A stretch of 32,975 bases of DNA from Ophioceras dolichostomum (Eukaryota > Ascomycota > Sordariomycetes > Magnaporthales > Ophioceraceae). The notes under the pieces are model-generated. The model did no database searches. It was not told the DNA's origin and saw nothing but the letters and a program-made list of their open reading frames with translations. Shown piece after piece: positions 1-8,907 of this stretch (positions are counted from its first letter, which is position 1; each line of letters opens with the position of its first letter). The translations under genes were made by a program, and so were the position numbers. The stretch lies in assembly GCA_003049485.1 (NCBI GenBank), contig PYST01000395.1, positions 1 to 32,975 on the forward strand. Direction: 5' to 3'.

Positions 1-45
1 CAAGGCCCATCCGAAGTCGAGGGGTTGGGGTGCAGGGCAGAAAAA

Positions 46-79
46 TGTCCCGGAAGGTGGTTTGTCCCGGAAGGTGGTA
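46..79. repeat. 17-bp tandem repeat, two copies
   Basis: The unit TGTCCCGGAAGGTGGTT at 46-62 is followed at once by a copy at 63-79 that differs only in its last base. Two copies are too few for a minisatellite. It looks like a simple local duplication. Confidence 0.8.
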
Positions 80-765
80 GATTACGTTACAGGTAGCGCG
101 CTAGCTTACGTAAAGCGTTGTACTCCTGGGGCGACCCATAAAGATAAAACTTAGACATCGAATTTGTTGTTGGGGATATCGGGTGCCTCAGGCCGCAACG
201 CTTCCCAGTGTGGGTGCCTGAAACGGAAAAAGACACCTCACACCAGCACGAGCAAGGAGTCGCGGAGATGACGGAACAGTTCAAGTCCTCATGTTCAACG
301 AACCTCTGCCTTCTGTTCTCAAATGTACTTTTAAATCAGACATCTACGTTTTTTCTCCCACTTTCTCATCGGGCGCATTCTCATATCTCTTTGTAATCCC
401 TACAGGCCCAGTTGACCCCTCGCATTTGTGACTACGAGCCTCCCACACTCTTTTTGCCGAAACCGAAACTTTGTTACTTGGTGCCGTGACGACGTCCCGT
501 CCCGCCGCCACCACCACACGACCATAACGACACACACAATACATCCACCACGATCAAGAACAGAGCAGCCTTTGGCATCGACTCCCCCCGGCCTTGGATA
601 CAGCGATTTGCAAAGCGAACATCCCCGCGCCGGTGACGATCCCGCTCCACACTCGACCCACGACGCTCGTTTTCTCTTCCTCGAACCCCAATCCGAAGTA
701 ATAGCGAGACAACAAAGCCGCAGCAAATACCCCCAATCATAAAGCCATTGTTCCTTCTCAATAGC

Positions 766-767
<2 letters not shown>

Positions 768-802
<35 letters not shown>
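768..802. repeat. (GA)n microsatellite in sed5 leader
   Basis: An uninterrupted GA dinucleotide run of about 35 nt ends 19 nt before the sed5 ATG at 822. Its position suggests it lies in the 5' untranslated region or core promoter. GA/CT runs are frequent near fungal transcription starts, and the length of this one is likely to vary between strains. Confidence 0.9.
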
Positions 803-805
<3 letters not shown>

Positions 806-821
806 TCCTCTAGCCGCCACG

Positions 822-2006
822 ATGGCTGTCGCGTCGATACAAGACCGCACGGCCGAGTTCCGGTCGGTGCTCGCGCAGGCGCAGCGCAAGCAGCAGCAGA
901 TGGGCAAAGGCGGCGCCGCGGCCTCCCGGCGCTCCCTCCTGACGGACGCGCAAAGGGCCGAGGCGAACGGCACCATGGTCCCTCCACAACGACGACGCTC
1001 CGAGTTCGCGCGCCGGGCCGCCGAGATCGGCCGGGGCATCTCGGCGACGATGGCGAAGCTGGAGAAGCTCGCTCAGCTGGCCAAGAGGAAGACGCTGTTC
1101 GACGACCGGCCGGTCGAGATCAACGAGCTGACCTTCATCATCAAGCAGGACCTCTCCTCGCTGAACCAGCAGATCGGCTCGCTGCAGGCCCTGTCCAGGC
1201 AGCAGCACCCCAAGCAGGCGGACCAGGAAGGGGAGCACAACAAGAACGTCGTGTTCCTGCTGCAGGGCAAGCTGACGGACGTGTCGGCCAGCTTCAAGGA
1301 CGTGCTGGAGGTCCGCACGAAGAACATACAGGCGTCGCGGACGCGCACCGAGAATTTCATATCGTCCGTCTCGCAGCACGTCCACCACCACCACGTCCAC
1401 AACCAGCCCCCCGCCTCGTCGTCGCCGCTGTACGGACCCACCCCTACGCGCGGCACGCCCTCGCCGGGGGCGGCGGATCTACTTACGCTCAACCCCAGCG
1501 GCGGCGGCGGGCCAGGAGGAGGAGGACCGATGGGTAGCAGCAGCGACAGCCAGCTGCTGATGATGGAGGAGGCCCAGCCGCAGAGCCAGTACATCCAACA
1601 GCGGGGGGAGGCGATCGAGGCGATCGAGAAGACGATACAGGAGCTGGGCGGCATCTTCGGCCAGCTGGCGCAAATGGTGTCGGAGCAGAGCGAGATGATA
1701 CAGAGGATAGACGCGAACACGGAGGACGTGGTCGACAACGTCGAGGGCGCGCAGAGGGAGCTGCTCAAGTACTGGAGCCGGGTGTCTGGCAACAGGTGGC
1801 TGATAGCGAAGATGTTTGGGGTGTTGATGATTTTCTTCTTGTGAGTCCTTTTCGCTTCTCCCTCTCCTGCTACCTCCCTACCTCTCTCGCCGGGTCATGC
1901 TTCTATCTTCCTTCCACCCCCTCAACCCAACGGACCATTATTCGTCTGAATATTTGCTGACTTGCTTCACCTTCATCGTAGACTATGGGTCCTGATCGCC
2001 GGTTAA
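822..2006 (+). CDS. sed5: Syntaxin 5 / Sed5, Golgi Qa-SNARE
   Basis: Qa-SNARE for fusion of ER-derived and intra-Golgi vesicles at the cis-Golgi. Two exons, 822-1840 and 1982-2006, give 347 residues. The intron (GTGAGT donor at 1841, GTAG acceptor at 1981, GCTGAC branch) sits inside the codon for residue 340. Residues 8-13 read DRTAEF, the N-terminal Sly1-binding motif of Sed5 proteins, which supports the start. An N-terminal helical region follows, then a Gly/Pro/His-rich linker (about 186-240), a SNARE motif (about 255-315) with the zero-layer glutamine near Q289 (MVSEQSEMIQRID), and a C-terminal membrane anchor ending FFLLWVLIAG, mostly residues about 330-347. Without splicing the frame stops at once (TTG TGA), so the last seven residues need intron removal. 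Family assignment is firm. Confidence 0.96.
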
Positions 2007-2592
2007 TAAGAGCCTCTGGACTTCGTGTCATAAATGCACAACCGGTGGTAGCAGTGATTTTTGTGTATTTTTTTCTTCTCTTCTTTCTCCTTCCTTCTTC
2101 GACTTATCCTCGTTCATAACTTCTCTTACTCCCTAGGTTGCATACATACACAAGCTTGCATGGCATGGGCCGGCGGTAGTTCGTACGCTGATGCGATATA
2201 TTTCCATTCCTTTTCTTTCCTCATTACCTTGGTTTGGAGGCGCCTTGCTTCTCTCGTTTGTCTGTGTCTACTCCGTTTTCTTTTCCTTTTTTGGTCCCCT
2301 CCCCTTTGTAACATTAAGTGTTGTCCGTCGCCATCAGACAGACAGACGGGCAATGCAATGCAGACAGACAGGCATGGAGTCTGCAGAAGCAAGAGTCTTT
2401 TTTCGTTCGCTCCAAAACCCCATAGAGAAGCCAGACGAGAGTACTCAGACAGAGGAAGATCTAATTTTCCGAGAAACTCCCAGCGCAAGGCCCATCTATC
2501 TTGGTGATTACAAGGCTGGCTTGATTACCGACACCTGTTTTGTGACATTTTGCATCTGCGCCCTCCTCGTGGGACTTCGCAAAAATGATAAA
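2007..2592. other. Convergent 3' region between sed5 and SDR gene
   Basis: No gene seen. The stretch is rich in T/C tracts and short CAGA repeats (about 2337-2375). It should hold the 3' untranslated regions of the two convergent genes. Open frames crossing it are shadows or low-complexity translations without family resemblance. Confidence 0.6.
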
Positions 2593-3561
2593 TCACCTCC
2601 CCATCCAACCACCATCCACAACCAGCACATGCCCCTGAACGTAACTGCTGGCCTTGCTGGCGAGGTACACGCACGTCCCCTTGAAATCCTCTGGGTCGCC
2701 CCACCTCCCCGCCGGGATCCGCGCCGAGATGCTCGCCAGCCTCTCCGGGTCGTTCAGCAGCGCCTCGTTCATGTCCGTCGCGACGTACCCCGGGGCCACC
2801 GCGTTCACGTTGACGCCCCTCGAGCTCCACTCGTTCGCGAACGACTTGGTCAGCTGCGCGACGGCGCCTTTGGACGCGGCGTACGCGGGAACCGTGAGCC
2901 CGCCCTGGAAGCTGAGGAGGGAGGCGAAGTTTATGATCGACCCCCTCCGGCCCGTGGTGGGGCTTACGGGGAGGGAGAGCATGTGCGCGCCGACGTCGCG
3001 CGTGAGCGAGAAGACGCTGGCGAGGTTCACCTGCAGGACCTCGGAGAAGTCGGAGTCCGGGAAGGACTCGCAGGGGTGGCGGCGCTGGATGCCGGCGCAG
3101 TTGACGAGGATGCGGATTTGGAGGTCTGGAGGGGAGGAGGAGGAGGAGAGGATCTTGGGGAGGAGCGCCGAGACGGATGAGGGGGAGGAGAGGTCTGCCG
3201 TGTGGATGGTCGCGCGCCGGCCGAGGGCGAGGATGGTGTCGCGGGTTGCGGTGGAGGATTCGTCGCGCTGTTGATAGGTGGAAGGTGGTTGGTTGATTGT
3301 TAGCATGTGTGTTAGTGAAGCTGTGCCTGTTTATCTCACCTGGCACGTCACACCAGTTTGGCGCAGCCTCGGGTCTGGGTTCCGTAGACTTCGGTGGCGA
3401 CTGTCGAGATGAGATGGGAGGGAGGTGGGTGGGTGAAGAGAGCGCCGTACCTGGACAAGGAGGATGTCGGCCCCGGCCTCGGCTAGGCCGATCGCAACGG
3501 CCTGGCCGATGCCCCGCGTGCCGCCCGTGACGAGCGCCGTATGGCCCTCAAGTGAGAACAT
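2593..3561 (-). CDS. KduD-type short-chain dehydrogenase/reductase
   Basis: NAD(P)-dependent SDR closest to 2-deoxy-D-gluconate 3-dehydrogenase / 2-keto-3-deoxygluconate 5-dehydrogenase (KduD). Exons 3561-3451 and 3267-2593 join in phase 0 across a 183-nt intron (GTACGG donor, CAACAG acceptor, GCTAAC branch) to give 261 residues, the usual size. Visible motifs are the cofactor loop TGGTRGIG (12-19), NCAG (93-96) and the tetrad N118, S153, Y166, K170 (YAASK). The stretch SLLSFQGG, the NVNAVAPGY segment, IPAGRWG and the C-terminal VDGGW are typical of KduD. In bacteria KduD acts in uronate breakdown (pectin, alginate). The fungal substrate is not known from sequence and could be another sugar acid or polyol. 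It is transcribed away from the polyol dehydrogenase across a shared promoter. No targeting peptide is seen, so it is probably cytosolic. Confidence 0.9.
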
Positions 3562-4684
3562 GTTTTAAGCAGCAGTTCCGGCCGCGAATTCCTCGGTGTG
3601 GTAAGGCGAAATTCACAGCCTCTTTTTCTCCTCAGATTTGAGCTGAGAGATTTGGTGGGTTGAATGTTGTCGCGTGGTGCAGGTTTGAGTCGTGCCGGAT
3701 ATGACAGAGCTCTCGAGGTGGAAGATGGAGGTCGGCGCCGGAGCCGGAGGGGGTCCTTGTTGTAGGAGTTCCTCTGTCAATTTACAAGTAGTACTCCTAT
3801 GCTGTGGAATGCACTTGATATTGAAGCGCTTTCTCTGTTGGGCCCTCTTTCACATTGTCTTATCGTTACTTTCGTCTCATGTTTTGCAATGGAAAGCATC
3901 ATTCACCGCTTTCCGTCTCATCTCCCCTCACCTGCCTCCCCTCTCTTTGGATGGAGAATTGACGAGAGCGGTTTTCCGACTTTGGTTATAACCTCCGGAC
4001 CGCAGCTCTTGATATTCTTTTGGTAGGGGTGTGGGGAGAATAACTTGGAGATGAGGGGCACAAGCATTCGATTCTTGGAGACTGTTTGCTGTCCCTAACT
4101 AAACCTTACGGAAACCCCTCACTTGGTCTCAACCTCCGTTCCCCGTCGGTTTTCCTGGATCGGCAGCCCTTTTCCTGCTGTCAACTACCTACCCGGCTCT
4201 ACCGTAATGAAGTGGCGACGCGAAAGAAAGAGAGAGAAAAAAAAACTCTGTTTCCATGTGATGCGACAGAGCTTTCCCTAGAACTGACCTCGTGATGATG
4301 TAGTGCAGCATCGAAGAGAAAGACTCTCGCACTCCCTCGGCTGCGCTTCTCCGAGACCCGGCCCTGGCGTCTTGGTGAGCTCCGGCCGGATTTCCAGCAG
4401 CCCCTCCTTTTAGGGATTGAATCGGCGCGACTCGAGATGGTAGGCGTATCCTAGGACAGTAAAAAATGTAGCTACGTTCCACTCGCCATGGCCATGGCTG
4501 AATCATCAGTCTTCCCCTCTGAAGTTCCGATCTTCCTCCTCACCAAGTGGTGGATGCTTGCACTTCTTTGTGCACATATTCTCCTCTCGCATACTGGGGC
4601 ATTCCATTCCTCTTTCTCGAGCCGAACCACTCCCTAGAGTCGCGTCTGCTCTCTAGGTAGGTAACTAGCTAGACTCCAGCAACA
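3562..4684. other. Divergent promoter region, SDR and polyol dehydrogenase
   Basis: The 1.1-kb gap between two divergently transcribed sugar-oxidoreductase start codons holds no recognisable gene. Several matches to the CreA consensus SYGGRG are present: a head-to-tail CCGGAG pair near 3740, a GTGGGG near 4030 and a CTGGGG near 4594. A TAGGTAGGTA decamer lies at 4654-4663, 22 nt before the polyol dehydrogenase ATG. Shared regulation is inferred from geometry only. Confidence 0.5.
3738..3749 (+). promoter_or_regulatory. Possible CreA carbon-repression doublet
   Basis: Two adjacent direct copies of CCGGAG match the CreA/Cre1 consensus SYGGRG. Functional CreA targets are often paired. The doublet lies 177 bp upstream of the SDR start codon, in the promoter shared with the polyol dehydrogenase. 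The consensus is short and degenerate, so chance matches are common. Confidence 0.3.
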
Positions 4685-6111
4685 ATGTCGGTGAGGGCAT
4701 CAGTTCTCTACGGCGCCCGTGACCTCCGTGTGGTAAGTCACTGTTTGCAGCTGTCTGTCTGGCTTATCCGGAGTCCATAGCGCCTCTATACCCGTTTCCC
4801 ACTCAGTCAAGCAAGCTCACACATTACACACATTCACACAGGACGAACGGCCCCTCCCTCCCCCAGGCGAAGGCGAGGTCCAAGTATCCGTCAAGGCCAC
4901 CGGCCTCTGCGGCTCGGACCTGCACTACTTCAACCACTTCCGCAACGGCGACATCCAGGTCCGCGAGCCGCTGACGCTCGGCCACGAGTCCGCGGGCGTC
5001 GTCCTGGCCGTCGGCACCGGCAATGTCCGCGGCCTGCGGCCTGGAGACCGCGTCGCCCTCGAGGTGGGCGAGCCGTGCGGCGCGTGCGCGCTGTGCCTGG
5101 AGGGCCGGTACAATATCTGCAGGGGCATGCGGTTCCGCTCGTCGGCGAAGAGCTTCCCGCACAGCCAGGGCACGCTACAGGAGGCGATCGTGCACCCGGC
5201 CAGGTGGTGCCACAGGCTGCCCGAGAACGTCTCCCTCACGCTCGGCGCGCTGGTCGAGCCGCTGTCGGTCGCGCGGCACGCCTGGGACCGCTCCGGTCTG
5301 CCCTTTTCTTCTTCGTCGCCCTTGTCCGAGGAGGAGACGACATTATCATCCGCGACGACGACGGTGCTGGTTTTCGGAGCCGGCTCCGTGGGCCTGCTCT
5401 GCGCGGCGGTGGCGAAGGTGGCGGGCGCCAGGCGCGTCATCATCGCGGACATCCAGCCGGACCGCCTCGACTTCGCGGTGCGGAACGGCTTCGCGGACGC
5501 GTCGGTCCTGGTGCCCGTGCTGGACAGGCGGCCGGAGACGGTCGAGGAGAAGCTGGCGTTCGCGAGGAGGGTCGCGGATCTGGTGAAGGAGCAGAGGGGC
5601 GAGGGGAATGAGCTGGGGGAGGTCACGGCTACGTTTGAGTGTACGGGGGTGGAGTCTTGCATGCAGGCTGCTATATACGTGAGTATTGTGTATTTTGTGT
5701 TCCTCGTTACCTACCCACCAACGTTACCCCTCGATCCTTTTTGTTTTCTTTTGTGACCACGAACGGCTGGCACTAACCTGCAGTCATCACCCACAACCAC
5801 GAGGTGGGAGATAGTCCACGCAGCCAGGCGGTAAGATCATGATCATCGGGATGGGAACCCCCGTCCAGACACTGCCCATTTCGGCCGCGTCACTGCGGGA
5901 GATCGACCTGGTAGGCGTGTTCCGGTACGCCAACACATACGCGGAGGCCATCTCGCTAATCGCGGCTGGGGATCCCAACCTGCCGCCGCTGGAGAAGCTC
6001 GTCACGCAGAGGTTCAGCGGTATGGAGAACATCCCGCAGGCGTTCGAAAAGGCGGCGAAAGTGAAGGACGAACAGGGGAACTTGGTGTTGAAGGTCATGG
6101 TAGATATGTGA
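4685..6111 (+). CDS. Zinc polyol dehydrogenase (sorbitol/xylitol DH type)
   Basis: Medium-chain zinc dehydrogenase that oxidises a polyol to a ketose with NAD+. Three exons, 4685-4732, 4842-5678 and 5815-6111, all joined in phase 0, give 393 residues. Catalytic zinc ligands are C39 (GLCGSD), H64-E65 (GHES) and E155 (VEPL). Structural zinc cysteines are C95, C98, C101 and C109. The Rossmann motif GAGSVG starts at G195, and D219 (ADIQ) after strand 2 indicates NAD+ rather than NADP+. A Ser/Glu/Thr-rich stretch at about 170-190 is longer than usual before the cofactor domain. I chose the third-exon acceptor GATAG at 5814 because it restores the residues before PGGKIMIIG that homologues have. An acceptor nine bases later would also stay in frame. 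Sorbitol, xylitol, arabinitol and galactitol dehydrogenases share this fold, so the substrate is open. Confidence 0.92.
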
Positions 6112-6500
6112 GTCCGAGGGGGAGGGAGGGGAGTGTTCAGGGAATGGAAGGCAGGGCTGCGCGGCTAGTCTTGAGCCATGAGCCAACTACTGCCTGATAA
6201 ATCTGCCATCTGGTGGCTGCCATCTGGAACTACGGACTGGATAGAAGGCGTAAAATGAAGCAAAGTCGGTAGAGGAATAGAGAAGAGAACGAACAGTGCT
6301 ATTCTCATCTCCCTGTCATTCTATTGATGATATGATCCATCCCGTCTATCTGCTGCTTGCTGGGCTCGACTGAAGAAGAAAATGCGAAAAACTCTCCCCC
6401 TCATGACAACGGCGATCAACTTTGCTGTGCATGGTCTGCTGCTCCCAGTATCCTGCCAGAAATGGGGTGAGCATGACGGCATGCATGCCGAGATTCGCAC
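6112..6500. other. Convergent 3' region between polyol DH and AKR
   Basis: About 390 bp between two stop codons of convergent genes. No gene is seen. It presumably holds both 3' untranslated regions. Confidence 0.6.
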
Positions 6501-8093
6501 TCAGGACTTGTCCGGGAAGCCGAAATCGATCCCGAACGGCGGGTAGACATAGCGGACGAGCTTCCCTTCCTTAGCCAGCGAGTCCGAGTACTCGTTCAGC
6601 GCCTTCATGTCCTCGGCGTCGAGCTCGATCAGCTGCTTATTGGCCTCGATGCGATCCGGATTAGTAGACTTGGCTAGCACGGTGCTACCCCGGGCGACTT
6701 ATTTTTTTGGCGTCTGTCAGCACCACGAAGGAAAGACAACAGCTTTCGTGCTAAGATAGCGAGGGGCTGCTATAAGATACCTGGGAGGGTAGGTATGATG
6801 GGTAACTTACGATGGTAGCTCAGAAGGACCGTCGAGGCCGGAACTCTGTGCTTCTCGGAGATCTTGGTGACCGGCTCGGTAGACATGACGGGCCCGCCGG
6901 TGCTGCCGAAGGGGCTGTAGGCCATGATGTGAATGCCTTTCTCCTTGCAGAGATCAACGATCTCCTGCTGCGGTAGCGAGGGGTGGTTCTCGATTTGGTT
7001 GACCGCGGGGACGACCGTCGCGTGCGGAAGTAGTTCCTCGATGTAGCGTTTGCTGTACTGTTGTTTATATTTGAAGGAATGGGCGTTGAGGGTTAGATAG
7101 CTACCAAGCCTCTGACGAGGGCGACGGCTTCATGAGGCCGAGCTGTAAGGGAGGGGCGTGGACTAAGCATACGTTGGACAGACCGATGGCCTTTGCCTTG
7201 CCTGTCTTCAGCACTGCTTCCATCTGCTTCCACGTTTCGACGTGGCTGAAGCTATGGATGATGTCGCGTGTGCCGTCAGGCAGCTTGGGGAACTTGTCGT
7301 CATTGCCTTGATATTTTGGACTCGTCAGCTCCTGGATCTACGCCAAACATTCCTCAAGTTTCCTTCACAGAGCTTGTTGAGGGGTGCACGTCTCAGTGGA
7401 AGTGATGGGTGCATCATGTCTGCTCACCTTCGGGGTTGCACAACACTGGCCAGTGCTAAAGGCGGGCATCATACACTTCAGTTAGCATAATACACTGCCT
7501 TCCCTGTGCTCCTCGATTTGTCTTTCTCAGGAGCCTGCTTTCTTTCGCTAGGCTAGCCATTGGCCGGTTGCCAGAGATAGGGAGATCGCGTGCTGGAGAC
7601 AAACTCACGATAAGGAACAGGTCAACGTAGTCCAGCCCCAGATCCTTCAGACTCTTGTCCAGACCAAGCTCGACGCGCGAGTTGTACGTGGTCCAGACCT
7701 TGGACACGACGAAGATGTCCTCGCGCTTGACGGCGCCGGAATCGAGAGCGGCCTTGATCCCGGCGCCCACGCCCTTCTCATTGCCGTAGCAGTACGCCCC
7801 GTCAACGAGCCGGTACCCGTTCTTGAGCGCGTAGGCAACCGCATCCCTGACGTCTTCTTCCTTGCCTTGCCATGTGCCTGTGTTGTGTTGTGGCGTAGCC
7901 AAGATTGTCAGATGTTTTGTCTTTGTCTTGCACGCCGGCGCCGGGCTGTTTGTAACCGCAGCGCTCGGGGAGAGTGATGAAGACAGTTGGTCGGGAGGTC
8001 GGTCGCGACCAGATGGTAAGTTGCGTTGAACATACCCAATCCCAAGGCCGGGATCTTAGCCCCAGTGTTGAGCGTAAAGTACTTGTCTGTCAT
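6501..8093 (-). CDS. NADPH-dependent aldo-keto reductase (GCY1/GLD-like)
   Basis: Aldo-keto reductase of the aldehyde reductase / glycerol dehydrogenase type. It reduces an aldehyde or ketone, or works in reverse on glycerol or a polyol, in the cytosol. Six exons (8093-8036, 7877-7609, 7455-7428, 7306-7173, 7057-6811, 6697-6501) give 310 residues, the normal length. The catalytic tetrad is complete: D45 and Y50 (VDGAYCY), K79 (VVSKVW) and H110 (HWPV). The cofactor segment near the C-terminus reads GSTVLAKST. Exon 3 is only 28 nt, and the last intron ends in AAG instead of the usual CAG or TAG. That choice is forced by the frame, and a CTGAC branch site lies at a fitting distance. Candidates include L-glyceraldehyde/glycerol, pentose and general aldehyde reductases. 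It lies tail to tail with the polyol dehydrogenase, with a TATA-like box about 40 bp before its ATG. Confidence 0.92.
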
Positions 8094-8907
8094 TGTTCAA
8101 TGGAGTAGATCTTTTCAAGCGACGGCTCTATATATTGCCTCGTTCTCGAACCTCAGATTCGTCTGCTTGACGTCTCTTGTCGTCCTCGTCACCAATGCTG
8201 TGCGCTGCCGAGATAAAGCCAGGCTCCTACTGACTCAAAGCTGAGATTTGGGCCCGGCACCGAGAAGGTTCAATCAAACACCACACTTTTTATTGTTCTT
8301 TTTCAAGAATACGAAAACCAATTCTCGTTAGGAATAGCAGAAGCAATGTCGCGTTTGTCCCACGGCCGTATCGTCGGCGGAAAGGGGCCACCGGGTAAAA
8401 TGCCGGCCGCGCCGGGTCAACAGGAACCATAGATCAGTTCGACGACCCCTCCTCATTGAATGACCTACCCCGAATTCGACCCCCACAGGCCATGGGCAAC
8501 CCAAAAGTTTTCCCGCTCGTGCAGGAAGAAAAGAGAAAAACATGGCAGGTCGCTGGGGTCCTCCCGCCCTGTGTGCAGGCTTAGACTGGAGGGGCCAGCG
8601 TTGAACTCGGTTTAACTTTGCAGCGAGAGGGGTTGGCGTGGCCCGCTGTGATGCATGATCGTTCATCCAACTCTGGGTACCTACCTACGTAGCAACAGCC
8701 GAGCACACACCACCCAGGCAGGGCCAAGAACTCGAAGAGAACGACGATTGAGTTCATGATAGTCATTCTGCGTTAAAATATGAAAGCTGAACGAGTAGTC
8801 CCCAAGAAAAATAATCATAAAAGATAAGATAGTACATGGAGTCATGTCAGTCCAGAACTAGGTAGCCTGCCTCTCCTCTACGCCGACATTCATTCCCACC
8901 CTCCCTC
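8094..8907. other. Region between AKR promoter and Ayg1-like 3' end
   Basis: About 0.8 kb with no recognisable gene. The left end is the AKR promoter and the right end the 3' untranslated region of the Ayg1-like gene. A TACCTACCTA decamer lies at 8678-8687. Confidence 0.6.
8128..8136 (-). promoter_or_regulatory. TATA-like box of the AKR gene
   Basis: The minus strand reads AATATATAG here, 35-43 nt before the AKR start codon. If it is used, the mRNA leader is short. The assignment rests on sequence and position only. Confidence 0.4.

Larger units (their letters stand above)
1..821. other. 5' flank of sed5, no gene recognised
   Basis: I see no convincing coding region before the Sed5 start. 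The open frames on both strands here are short, low in complexity and resemble no family I know. The stretch holds a two-copy 17-bp tandem repeat near its left end and a pure GA run just before the sed5 start codon, so most of the right half is probably promoter and 5' leader. A gene ending left of the window cannot be excluded. Confidence 0.5.
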
